In this document: positions 41,711 through 51,800 of the stretch, one piece after another
How the letters are laid out: the number at the start of each line of letters is the position of its first letter
Position numbering within the stretch: the stretch's first letter is position 1
Assembly (NCBI GenBank): GCA_965227445.1
Contig: OZ245751.1
Location: 3,162,001-3,226,000 of the forward strand
Source of the DNA: DT-110 sp030148525
GTDB lineage: Bacteria; Bacteroidota; Bacteroidia; Chitinophagales; Saprospiraceae
DNA length: 64,000 nucleotides
Direction of reading: 5' to 3'
Notes under the pieces: model-generated
Databases searched by the model: none
Seen by the model: the letters and a program-made list of their open reading frames with translations, nothing else
Told to the model about the DNA's origin: nothing
Position numbers and translations under genes: made by a program

Positions 41711-43715
41711 ACAGGACCGCTTCCTGGTCGACTACCTTGCCCAAGCCGATATTCAGGCTCCTTCCCCCGCCCACGCAGAGATTCAACGTGTCATTATCAA
41801 GCGCGATAGCAGAACTGCTTTATTCTTACACCCTGACTCATCAGTTACCTTTCCGTCATTTCGCCTGGGAACCAACCCGACCCTATCCACCGCTGTTTGT
41901 ATTAAGGAACCCGTTTGGGAAAAATGTACGGGGACCATTCATTTCAATATCGGCGTTCAGGTTAACGGGGAAGCAGCTACTCCATTGTGGCATCACTGCC
42001 TGACGCCTTCAACTAATCAGGAGGACCGAAATTGGATACCCGTTTCCCTTGACCTGTCCGGATGGAGTGGTCAGGAAATTCGGTTGGTCTTTTCCACCCG
42101 GGCAGAGAACAGCCACGCCTATGCCTGGGCCGCCTGGGCAAACCCAATTATTTCAGATGAACGAAAGGCACCAGCTTACCAGCAGCGGTCCGATAAATAC
42201 CAGCACATTATTCTGATCACTGCCGATGCGCTAAGCCGTCGGTTTTTAGGGTGCTACGGTAGTGAAAAAGTAGCCACTCCGCATATCGATGCACTGGCCG
42301 GTCAAAGCACGCTGTTCGAACAGGCTTGTGCGCAATCGACCTGCACATTGGGTGCCTACGCAAGCATGCTATCGGGTAAGAGCCCCGAAGAACATGGGTT
42401 GACCACCGAATGGGGAGCCTTTCCCCCGGGGTCACCAAGCCTGCCCGTATGGTTGAACAGTCAGGGCTATTATACCACCTTGTTTGCCAGTGAAAACGAA
42501 TTGAACCGGTCACCTTTTGGTTTTCAAAACTTGTTTAATCGTTGTGTGAACGCTATTTCGAATCCGGCTCAGGACGGTGCCATCACTGTCCGCGCCTTTA
42601 AGCGGTATTGGGAAAACAGACCTGACCAGCCTACCTTCTCCTGGATACAGTTTTTCGACACCCACCCCCCTTCTTTACCACCAAAATCGTTGAGTAAGGA
42701 ATACTATCCCGGTAACCCCGAGGAAAAACGTTTTTTGCCCGACATGGTCAGGAAGGTCTACGGACTGGAAAGCCTGGTTGAAATGGAGCGGCTCATGCCT
42801 CTGATGGAATCCGGACATCCACTACCCGCCCAACCGCGGGAACGCTTTTTGGCGGCAGCCAGAGCCCTCCAGGGAAAACAGGAAAACGGCCCGGACCTGT
42901 ACGAGCATTTATTGCATGTACCAGCTGATGCCAGAAGGGACCTTACTCCAAACTCTTTCGGGTATTGGTTGGAACAAGAGGTCAACCAGTATTTGCAGAC
43001 GGGAAAACCATCTCATGACTTTTTGGAGTGGTGCCGACGGATCATTCAGGAAATGGCCTTCATCCAGAAAAGTATTACCAGCTGGCTCTCAGGAGTTACC
43101 GACTTCAACTACGCAATAGCTCAATATGAAGCCTGTACTGCCTACTTCGATCAGCACGTAGGGAATATAATGGCTTATCTGAAAGAAACAGGGTCCTTTG
43201 ATGATGCGCTGATTATCCTTACCTCTCCCCACGGCGAGCTCCTCAAATACGATACCGTTGCTTTTCACCACCATTTACCGCATCCCTATGTATTCGAAAT
43301 ACCCCTGATCGTGAAAACACCGGGGCAGACCGCCAGCCAGCGAATCCAGGGAATTGCGGAGCACCGCGACTTCTTTCCATCAGTGCTGGATTTTATCGGA
43401 CATAATGAACTGTTGCCATCCGGTATTTCGGGGCGCAGCTGGTGGCCTAATCTGGGAAATGGTACCAAAGTACCCCGTAGGTTCAGTAAGGGGTATGATA
43501 TTAATAGGATATTGACCTCCTGGTATGAGCCTCCCCTGCTATACATTAAAAGCCACGACCATTATCAGGTGTCCGAGAAATGGCATGGTAATGCGGCAGA
43601 GGACTTTCTATTTTCCCGGACCGATGACCTGGAGGGTATGAAACCACTGGATGATCCCGATCGACTGGCTTATTTTCGTTCACTGGCGACCCGGGATGCC
43701 ACTCCATTGACCTAA
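41703..43715 (+). CDS. Sulfatase-fold hydrolase/transferase lacking the CxPxR motif
   Basis: 670 residues. Residues 1-165 form a probable beta-sandwich (carbohydrate-binding-like). The alkaline-phosphatase-superfamily domain starts at 168 (IILITADALSRRFLGCYGSE, metal Asp). Where sulfatases carry CxPSR (formylglycine site) this protein reads CTLGA in AQSTCTLGAYASMLSGKSPE, so the Pro and Arg needed for formylglycine formation are missing. Later metal residues look present (SPHGELL, FHHHLPHPYVFEIPLIVK). No signal peptide is visible. Perhaps a phospho- or sulfo-group transferase or inactive partner in glycan tailoring. Confidence 0.8.
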   Translation: MNKQDRFLVDYLAQADIQAPSPAHAEIQRVIIKRDSRTALFLHPDSSVTFPSFRLGTNPTLSTAVCIKEPVWEKCTGTIHFNIGVQVNGEAATPLWHHCLTPSTNQEDRNWIPVSLDLSGWSGQEIRLVFSTRAENSHAYAWAAWANPIISDERKAPAYQQRSDKYQHIILITADALSRRFLGCYGSEKVATPHIDALAGQSTLFEQACAQSTCTLGAYASMLSGKSPEEHGLTTEWGAFPPGSPSLPVWLNSQGYYTTLFASENELNRSPFGFQNLFNRCVNAISNPAQDGAITVRAFKRYWENRPDQPTFSWIQFFDTHPPSLPPKSLSKEYYPGNPEEKRFLPDMVRKVYGLESLVEMERLMPLMESGHPLPAQPRERFLAAARALQGKQENGPDLYEHLLHVPADARRDLTPNSFGYWLEQEVNQYLQTGKPSHDFLEWCRRIIQEMAFIQKSITSWLSGVTDFNYAIAQYEACTAYFDQHVGNIMAYLKETGSFDDALIILTSPHGELLKYDTVAFHHHLPHPYVFEIPLIVKTPGQTASQRIQGIAEHRDFFPSVLDFIGHNELLPSGISGRSWWPNLGNGTKVPRRFSKGYDINRILTSWYEPPLLYIKSHDHYQVSEKWHGNAAEDFLFSRTDDLEGMKPLDDPDRLAYFRSLATRDATPLT

Positions 43716-43734
43716 CTGATAAAGACTATTCCCC

Positions 43735-44535
43735 ATGGAAGATATAAAAGAACAAATATATAATTGGTTCCCGCAGAATACCCGCCTCGAACGGATTTGG
43801 TTCATTGCCAAGACCGATTTTAAAAAGCGGTATTACGGCTCCTTTTTAGGACTGGTATGGGCGTTGCTAAATCCAGTTTTTCGCTTATTGGTCTACTACA
43901 CGGTGTTTACGGTTGTTTTTCAGTCAAAAGAAGAAAACTTCATCTTTTTCCTTTTCCTGGGGCTGATCCATTATCTGTTTTTTGCGGAAGCAGTCAATAT
44001 GGGCATGAAGGTATACCGGACGAAATCCTATTTGATGGAAAACATTCAGATCAACAGCTTTGATATTTACTACGCGGGGCTGGCGGCCAGTTTTTTTGGG
44101 TTCCTCTTTAATTTACTATCCTTTTTACTTTTCCGCATTCTATTGGTTGATGCCTCCTTTTCTGCTGACGTACTATTATACCCGGTTATTCTGATCACCT
44201 TGCTGGCCTTCACTCTGGGCAGCACCCTGATCCTGTCCATGGTCTGGACGTTTTTCAGGGATATCGTCCACATCTGGGATCTCATCCGTCTGGCACTGTT
44301 GTGGCTAAGCGGTGTCTTCTATTCCCTGGACCCCTCAGCCACCTGGAAAACGGCTTTACTCACCCACCTTACCCCCTTACCCGGTATTTTGACGAATGCC
44401 CGGGCTTTATTGATCTATAACGAATCACCAGACTATTGGATGCTGATGTACTGTCTGGTCTATAGCTTGCTGATCCTCGGGCTGGGCATACTAATGCACA
44501 AAAGGCTTAGCAACAAGGCACTGGAAAAACTGTAA
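43735..44535 (+). CDS. ABC-2 type polysaccharide export permease (Wzm/TagG-like)
   Basis: 266 residues, six predicted membrane helices. TDFKKRYYGSFLGLVWALLNP is the characteristic amphipathic start of the O-antigen/teichoic-acid export permeases, followed by YTVFTVVFQSKEENFIFFLF and the end VYSLLILGLGILMHKRLS. Role by family: export of a completed lipid-linked glycan. No ATPase (Wzt/TagH) gene is adjacent or elsewhere in the window, so it must pair with a distant one. Confidence 0.88.
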   Translation: MEDIKEQIYNWFPQNTRLERIWFIAKTDFKKRYYGSFLGLVWALLNPVFRLLVYYTVFTVVFQSKEENFIFFLFLGLIHYLFFAEAVNMGMKVYRTKSYLMENIQINSFDIYYAGLAASFFGFLFNLLSFLLFRILLVDASFSADVLLYPVILITLLAFTLGSTLILSMVWTFFRDIVHIWDLIRLALLWLSGVFYSLDPSATWKTALLTHLTPLPGILTNARALLIYNESPDYWMLMYCLVYSLLILGLGILMHKRLSNKALEKL

Positions 44536-44538
44536 CCA

Positions 44539-45870
44539 ATGAAGTACCTGTCTTCCAGGCTGTTTTTTTTGGTAGCCTATTTTATGGTCCAATCTTTATG
44601 TCTTTTTCAGAATCAGCTGCGGGTGGCTCCCTGGGGGCAATTCACCAATTTTGGCGGTCTGGGGAAGGCCATGGTCTACGCTCGTTTAGCCCTGTCGGAG
44701 CAGCAGGGATTATTCAGCGCCGGTGGCCTTTTATTCCTGGATTCCAGTACGAGTGACACTGAACGGCGTCCGCACAATGAAAATCTCTACTTAGAGGGTA
44801 TTCCCGTTTCTGACAATCGGTTCTACTATAAATCACGTCCGGCCTTCCCTACCTATCTGTATGCAGTATGGGATATGATCAGCCCTTTTCCGAATAGTAC
44901 AAACATTGTCATTTTCAGGTTATTACAATCGATTCTCTCCTCCCTGATCCTCGCTTGGTTACTGCACTGGGTATGGCTGGAATTTGGAAGATTATCTGCC
45001 ATTATGGTAGCGATAGGTTTTCTGTTGTCCCCCTGGCTGACGGTTTCCGGCGGACATCTTTTTTGGGCTTCCGGATTTTTTTATTTACCCATGGTTTATG
45101 TAGCCCTGCGACTTTATCGGGCCCCCGACGCACTATTTAGTGGCCAGCAGGTGCTGATCATTGCCGGTCTGTATTTTATCAAGAGTCTGTATGTAGGATA
45201 CGAATTGATCACGGCCGCCTTATTAATGTGTCTTATTCCGATTGTTTACTATGCCTTCCGGCAAAAATGGGGGGTGAGGAAACTTTTCAGGCAACTGGCT
45301 ATTAGTTCAGTTGCCATCTCAATTGGGTTGATACTATCCGTAGGGGTTTTACTGTGGCAAATGAGCAGAGTGGAAGATAACCGGACTACCGGATTTGCGC
45401 ATTTAAAAGAACGTTTTGAGGTTCGCACCACCGGGAGAATGCCGGGAGCCGGAGGTGTTACCCCCCAACTGCAGGCGTCACAAGAGGCGAGTTACCGGGA
45501 AACATTGAGCAAATACTGGGCGACACCATTGGTACGGTTTCCGAAACTTTCCCGTCAGGGCCCCGTATCCAGATGGGTGATCTCCACCAGAGTATTTTTG
45601 GTGGGAGCGATACTGCTTGCGGTTGTCAGTTGTTTTTGGCTGACCTTGCGGCCGCTGGCCGGTACTTTTTTAATCAGTCTGGTCGCGCCGGCATCCTGGT
45701 TTTTGCTGTTTAAGTCCCATTCCTATATGCATCCTTTTCTGGACCCATTGGTGTGGTATTTACCGAGTGTACCGATGGCATGGGCGTTATTCGGGCTTAT
45801 CCTTACCCAACTGGCACAACATTTTCGCCGGGGAACCGTAAAAACGGTGGATGCGGACCTCCGTTTTTAA
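44539..45870 (+). CDS. Polytopic membrane protein of glycan locus, unknown
   Basis: 443 residues with about ten membrane helices. A conserved-looking periplasmic loop after helix 1 (ENLYLEGIPVSDNRFYYKSR) and RLLQSILSSLILAWLLHWVW resemble GT-C/ArnT- or PMT-type lipid-linked sugar transferases in layout, but I do not see a decisive motif. Starts 3 nt after the permease gene and is thus in the same operon. A GT-C or flippase-like role is possible; function unassigned. Confidence 0.65.
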   Translation: MKYLSSRLFFLVAYFMVQSLCLFQNQLRVAPWGQFTNFGGLGKAMVYARLALSEQQGLFSAGGLLFLDSSTSDTERRPHNENLYLEGIPVSDNRFYYKSRPAFPTYLYAVWDMISPFPNSTNIVIFRLLQSILSSLILAWLLHWVWLEFGRLSAIMVAIGFLLSPWLTVSGGHLFWASGFFYLPMVYVALRLYRAPDALFSGQQVLIIAGLYFIKSLYVGYELITAALLMCLIPIVYYAFRQKWGVRKLFRQLAISSVAISIGLILSVGVLLWQMSRVEDNRTTGFAHLKERFEVRTTGRMPGAGGVTPQLQASQEASYRETLSKYWATPLVRFPKLSRQGPVSRWVISTRVFLVGAILLAVVSCFWLTLRPLAGTFLISLVAPASWFLLFKSHSYMHPFLDPLVWYLPSVPMAWALFGLILTQLAQHFRRGTVKTVDADLRF

Positions 45871-45962
45871 ATGGGGGTTTACGGGTACCGAATCAGGTAA
45901 TTCTCCATTTGCAGGGTATAAAAGCAGCCTTCTTTTGTTACTTTTGATAGGAAATTACGACT

Positions 45963-46823
45963 ATGCGTCTGGCAGAAAAATTAAGGATCTTATTGGGAAA
46001 AACCTCCGAAGCTGAATTACCGCAATCAGCGTCCGAAAGGGGGGTAAAGGTCCTGGTGTTGGGCTTAGCCAAAAGTGGTACCAGCATTCTGATGTACCGG
46101 ATTGCCAGTGGGTTAGATGATTGTCGGGAATATTTCGAACCGGGCGCCATGGAAGGCGGGCAGGATGTGGAGGCGCACCGGGAAATGACGAAAGATCCGG
46201 GAAACGTGGTAACAAAAATAGTTTTCCATCCACTTTCGCCTCATCGGTTATCCGAGATCCTTCCCCTTTACGATAAAGTGATCTGGATACACCGCGACCC
46301 GCGTGACCGTTTGTTGAGCACCTTTTTTTACAATTGGTTCAAAGACCACGATCCGAAGCCCGAGCGATACGAACGGGCGCTGGCTTTGACCCGTCAAAAG
46401 GAAAAACATCCGGCTTCTGTGCCATTCAAAAAACTAATTGGAATATCCTTTACTCCTTCCAATATTGATCGAACCTACCAACCCGTTATAGCGCTTTTAG
46501 ACTCCCTGGGTGATTCCATGTTCATGTTGTACTACGAGTCTTTTATGGACGATCGTTACCGTGAACTGGAAGAATACTTAGGCTTCCAAATTGATCCGGG
46601 CGCCGAAGTGCACCAGGACGTACAACGGGTATCCAGGAGCAAGCGATACGACAATTGGCGACGCTGGTTCACAGCGGAAGACGTTGAATTTTTCAAACCA
46701 CTACTCACGGATTACATGCAAGCCTTTGGCTACGATACCGAGGATTGGGAGCTAGAACCGGTTGACAGCCTACCTGCCGCTTTGGGCAGTGCGTATATGG
46801 AGCGCATGTATAATGGTGGGTAG
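45963..46823 (+). CDS. Sulfotransferase
   Basis: 286 residues. PAPS loop VLVLGLAKSGTSILMYRIAS near residue 34 and 3'-phosphate strand KVIWIHRDPRDRLLSTFFYN near 108. C-terminal region has RSKRYDNWRRWFTAEDVEFF, the usual K/RxxxWxxxF end of sulfotransferases. The second of four in the window. Lies 92 nt after the membrane protein gene, just before the AT-rich island. Confidence 0.88.
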   Translation: MRLAEKLRILLGKTSEAELPQSASERGVKVLVLGLAKSGTSILMYRIASGLDDCREYFEPGAMEGGQDVEAHREMTKDPGNVVTKIVFHPLSPHRLSEILPLYDKVIWIHRDPRDRLLSTFFYNWFKDHDPKPERYERALALTRQKEKHPASVPFKKLIGISFTPSNIDRTYQPVIALLDSLGDSMFMLYYESFMDDRYRELEEYLGFQIDPGAEVHQDVQRVSRSKRYDNWRRWFTAEDVEFFKPLLTDYMQAFGYDTEDWELEPVDSLPAALGSAYMERMYNGG

Positions 46824-46851
46824 GTACTTAAATAGAATGAAAAAATCCCCC

Positions 46852-47029
46852 ATGGCAAGTAATAAAATTTCAATTGATCCCATAGTAATTGAAGAACCTC
46901 GCAGAGTGGTGAAACCCTATTCTTGGGTGGGCCACATTCCATTTGCTTTTTACAAAAATTTAAAAAAATCAGTCAATTGCTATGTCTAGTCTTCAATTTA
47001 TGAAAGACCAAAAGTTACTTACTCAATAA
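46852..47029 (+). pseudogene. Truncated, internally deleted copy of the neighbouring methyltransferase
   Basis: The first part translates to SIDPIVIEEPRRVVKPYSWV and then GHIPFAF, aligning with residues 7-33 of the methyltransferase at 47511 (YMDPIILTSPSRI.. SWVGHIPFAF). After about 45 nt of unrelated sequence a second frame gives SSLQFMKDQKLLTQ-stop (46985-47029), matching ESLQFMNNEKKKDLL about 170 residues further on in that protein. It is therefore a paralogue with an internal deletion and a frame change. It may be translated as a 45-50-residue peptide, but the fold is gone. Confidence 0.75.
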
Positions 47030-47510
47030 GTATCAATATTTTTTTCATCTAAAAGAGAGAATCAAGAAAACATGAGCATATCCACACAACGGTAAACACT
47101 TCATATATTAATAATTGAATCCAACACGCTATTAGAAGACTGTTGGCATAATATCACAAATTGGAAAATCGTTTTTTTTTGGTAAAAAAACAGGACAAAT
47201 GGCATTGAATAATGCTAATTGAATTCGAAATAAATAGCTCTAATTACAAAGTAAATACTTCGGTCAAACCATATAAAATAACACGTTAAAAAATAAACTT
47301 CAGTCAATCTGCATACATGCTGATAAAATTAACACCTTAATCAAAAGGTAAGAATGAAAACTGACTTTTGGCAATATAAAAACATAAACTCCATAATGAA
47401 TTAAGACAAAACCGTAACCGGACAATTAAGATTTGGCCCTAAGATCTATTTATATGAAGTGCTAACCTGAAACCCTTTAAACAAATGACAAAACAATAAT
47501 AAAACTCCCT
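47030..47510. other. AT-rich spacer of the island
   Basis: About 480 nt, strongly AT-rich, no gene and no clear hairpin. It separates the pseudogene from the full-length methyltransferase gene. Confidence 0.6.
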
Positions 47511-48758
47511 ATGCAAGAAGAAGAATTATACATGGATCCCATTATATTGACATCGCCAAGTCGAATAACCCCGCCCCATTCTTGGGTCGGACATATTCCT
47601 TTTGCATTTTTCCTGGTAAAACATCAAAAGCCATCTACTATCGTTGAACTAGGAACACATACTGGCAATTCCTATTTTGCATTTTGCCAGGCTGTAAAAT
47701 ACTTAAAGATGGATTCACAGTGCTTTGCAGTAGATACTTGGAAGGGAGATGAACATGTTGGCTATTATGACAACTCTATTTACGAAGATGTATTAAAATA
47801 CAACGAATCTAATTATTCATCTTTTTCAACTCTTATTCGAAAAACATTTGATGATAGTTTAAACCAATTTGAAAACGAATCCATAGACCTGTTACACATT
47901 GACGGCCTCCATACATATGAAGCCGTCAAACACGACTTCTTGTCTTGGCTACCTAAGGTTAAAGAACAAGGCATCATTTTACTGCATGACACAGAGGTGT
48001 ATAATAGTAATTTTGGAGTGTGGAGATTTTGGAATGAGATATCACTTGAGTATCCAAGCTTTAATTTTGTGCACAGCAACGGCTTAGGGGTGATTTGCAA
48101 AGGCAAGAAGTTCCCAGAGTCTCTCCAGTTTATGAACAACGAGAAAAAGAAAGACCTACTAAGTATTTTATTTTATGGTGCCTCCAATAAACTGAATCTT
48201 CCAGAATCAGAACCGTCTCAAGATGATAGCAAAACAGCTGTCAAATTGTATTTCAAAAATTCAGATAGTTCATTTACTGAAATGAATACTATTACGCGGA
48301 AATTAAGAAAATATATTCCAGAAATCATTTCATTCGACTTACCTGAAGGTGTTAACGCAACGCACTATAGATTGGATCCAACTGAAGAACCTGTGGCTTT
48401 ATGTATAAAAGAAATATGTATTGAATACAACAAAAAAAAGCAAATAGCTTCTTTAAATGAAATTGAAGTTTGGACTAATGCAGGCTATAGCCTTGACAAT
48501 ATTCATATTTTCCTTTGCAAGGACCCACAAATATACATTAATCCCAAAGTACCTTTGACACAAAAACCAAAAAGAGTTATAGTCGATTTGGACTTTTTAA
48601 TTGATGAAGAGGTAATAAAAACAATAATCCTAAACCATCAATTTGAGAGTAAACCATTCTTGGTAAATAGTAAATACAATGCTCACCGGCAACCAAAAAT
48701 CGAAAAAAAAATACTAGACTATATTGATAAGATCAACCATCGAGTATTAGATAAGTAA
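47511..48758 (+). CDS. Class I SAM-dependent methyltransferase (Methyltransf_24 type)
   Basis: 415 residues; AT-rich with codon use unlike the flanking genes. Motif I is STIVELGTHTGNSYFAFCQA, then FAVDTWKGDEHVGYY and the metal/catalytic strand IDLLHIDGLHTYEAVKHDFL, followed by GIILLHDTEVYN. The methyltransferase covers about 1-215; the C-terminal 200 residues (beta-rich, FDLPEGVNATHYRLDPTEEP) are an added module I do not recognise. Probably an O-methyltransferase or related tailoring enzyme for the glycan. A truncated copy lies upstream. Confidence 0.85.
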   Translation: MQEEELYMDPIILTSPSRITPPHSWVGHIPFAFFLVKHQKPSTIVELGTHTGNSYFAFCQAVKYLKMDSQCFAVDTWKGDEHVGYYDNSIYEDVLKYNESNYSSFSTLIRKTFDDSLNQFENESIDLLHIDGLHTYEAVKHDFLSWLPKVKEQGIILLHDTEVYNSNFGVWRFWNEISLEYPSFNFVHSNGLGVICKGKKFPESLQFMNNEKKKDLLSILFYGASNKLNLPESEPSQDDSKTAVKLYFKNSDSSFTEMNTITRKLRKYIPEIISFDLPEGVNATHYRLDPTEEPVALCIKEICIEYNKKKQIASLNEIEVWTNAGYSLDNIHIFLCKDPQIYINPKVPLTQKPKRVIVDLDFLIDEEVIKTIILNHQFESKPFLVNSKYNAHRQPKIEKKILDYIDKINHRVLDK

Positions 48759-48820
48759 TGGAACTAGAAGAAACCAGTCTATTCATCCGTTATTAATTTA
48801 TATACATTAAAGATATATAT

Positions 48821-51800
48821 ATGAACTCTTATATAAAGTTATTTTTTTTAAAAACGTTCCCAAAGTTTAGAATTAAATTTATTGAGCAATCAGGTATTTT
48901 TGACAAAAATTGGTATAGCGAAGTAAACAATATCCCCAAGCATGAAACAGTATTACATTATATTAAAAATGGAAAGAGTAAAACTCTATCTCCTTCCTTA
49001 GTATTTTACACCGAATACTATTCTAATCAAATTAAACGCAGGCCATTCCTAGACTTAACCTACCTTGAAGATTACTTATTATTTGGATACAAAAAAAAGG
49101 CTTCTCCTTCCCCATATTTTGATGAATCATTTTACACAAAGAAATACAATGATATTGCAAACGCGAACACCCCCCCTCTTTTACACTTTATGAATTACGG
49201 ATGGAAAGAAGGAAGAGACCCTAACCCTTTTTTCAATACTCAGTGGTACATAGCCAAAAATCCTGATGTTGGGTTTGGCAAAACCAATCCCCTTATTCAT
49301 TACATAGGAATTGGCCATATAGAAGGAAGAAACCCAAGTCCTCAATTTGACGTTTCATGGTATAAAAAAACTTATTCAATAAGCGAAACATCAGAGCCTC
49401 TTGGCTACTACTTAGCTGAAGGAAAGGCCAAAGGGCATTTACCCAGTTATAAAGAAGCTGAAGCAAGTTGGATTGAAAATGATAGAAATATTTTTTCCCA
49501 TATTAACTATTATCAAAAACAGGGACCTTATTTCAAAGAAGAATCAGCCGAAAAAAATGACTGGATATATAATGTTAAATACATTGCATATTATTTACCC
49601 CAATTCCATTCTATCCCAGAAAATGATGAATGGTGGGGAAAAGGATTTACAGAATGGACCAATGTAACAAAAGGTCTTCCAAGGTTTGAGGGGCATTATC
49701 AACCTAGACTCCCCCGAGACCTAGGGTTTTATTCACTTGATTCGATAGATACCATAAAGAAACAAGTTGAATTGGCAAAAAAATATGGACTGTATGGGTT
49801 TTGTTTCCATTATTATTGGTTTTCAGGAAAACGATTATTGGAAAAGCCGCTTGACATCTTTTTGGAAGACAAATCTATTGACTTTCCATTTTGTTTATGT
49901 TGGGCTAATGAGAACTGGACAAGAAGATGGGATGGATTAGATGATGAAATTCTTATAAAACAAGATTTTACAAAAGAAGACTTATCCACTTTTATCATTG
50001 ATATTGAAAAGTATATAAAAGATGATCGATACATAAAGATTGAAGATAGGCCCCTTATAATTATTTACCGCCCTTTATTAATCCCCGGCATCCAAAAAGT
50101 ATTAGCTCAATGGAACGAGCAATTGAAACAAATAGGAGTAAAAACTCCAATATGGTTGGCGGTGCAGGCATTTGATATGGAGAATCCGATGGAATATGGA
50201 TTTGATGCAGCAATTGAGTTTCCTCCTCATAAAGTTGGAAAAGGATTGGCCCTAAAAAAAGATTTGAAACTATTTGATCAATCCTATCAGGGTCACGTAT
50301 TTGACATGAAAGATATAATATCTAATTCAATAACATACTCTCGAAAAACTGACATTCCATTAATAAAGGCTGTTTTTCCTTCTTGGGATAATGAGGCCAG
50401 AAAAAGGGGTAAGGGAATGACTTTTATTAACAGCTCTCCTCAGTTATTTAAGAAGTGGTTAGATCATGCAAGTACTTACGCTTTAAAAGAGCCAATCCAC
50501 GAAAAAAGTTTTGTTTTTATAAATGCCTGGAACGAATGGGCAGAGGGAGCATATTTAGAACCCGATCAACATTACGGTTACGCATATCTAGACCAAGTAA
50601 AGTCAATAGCTAAAAAATTTAACCTCAATAGAGACAATATCCTAAAAAACTATGATCCCAATACAAATTTCCCACTGAAGATGTTAGTTGTTTCGCACGA
50701 TGCCAATAAGCACGGAGCACAATTAATCGCATTAAACATTATTAAAAATTTAGTAGAAAAATTCGGTTTGGACGTTCAGGTGTTATTGCTTGATGGTGGC
50801 GACTTAGAAAGCGAATTTCGTCAAATAGCACCGACTTTTAATATTAATGGTGACCCAATAGAGAGGAATAAAATACTAAAATCTCACCTGGAGAGTCTAT
50901 TTTTCGAAGGATATGAAAAGGTGATTCTAAACACAACAGTTTCTGGAAAAGTAATAAAACTGTTAAGTCAAATTGGGTTTGAAAGTATTTCGCTAATTCA
51001 TGAACTGCCCAGTTTAATTTCTGAATACGGCTTAGAATATTATTGTAGATCAATATCTAAAAATACGAAAGTAATAGTTTTTCCTTCTAATATTGTAAAA
51101 AATGGATTCAAAAAATTCACAGAAGTACATAAAACAAAAATTATCCCGCAAGGTTTTTTCGCATATGATCTTGAGAAAATTGATGAGGTAGAAAAAGGGG
51201 TTTTACGAAAAAAGCTAGCGTTAACTGACAAAGATAAGCTTGTGATCGGAGTAGGTTTTGCTGATCTACGAAAAGGTATTGATATCTTCATTAAAATTGC
51301 TGATAGGATTACATCATCTAAAGACGACACTCACTTTGTATGGGTAGGCAATCATGATAGCAGCGTATTTCATTGGATAAAACATGACATAGCTCATCTC
51401 GAAAATAAGGACCGGATCCACATCCTTCCATTTACACCAAGAATCTCAGAGTATCTTATCGACTCCGATCTATTCTTATTGACATCGAGAGAAGATCCTT
51501 TTCCAACAGTAGTTATAGAAGCTCTGGCCTTTGGTAAGCCAGTAATTGGTTTTAAAAATGCAGGAGGTATACAAGAGATTAACAATTATGGTGATATTTT
51601 AAGTTTAGTTCCATATTTAGATGTTAATGCTATGTCAACAGAATTAACTAGACTTCTATATAATGATAGAGCAGATTATGACCAAAAGAGCGCATTTGGG
51701 AAACAAATAATCCAAAACAATTTTCGATTTGATGAATATTCCTTTAGGCTAATGAATGAGTTAGTGCCAGAAATCAAAAAAATATCAGTAATTATTCCGA

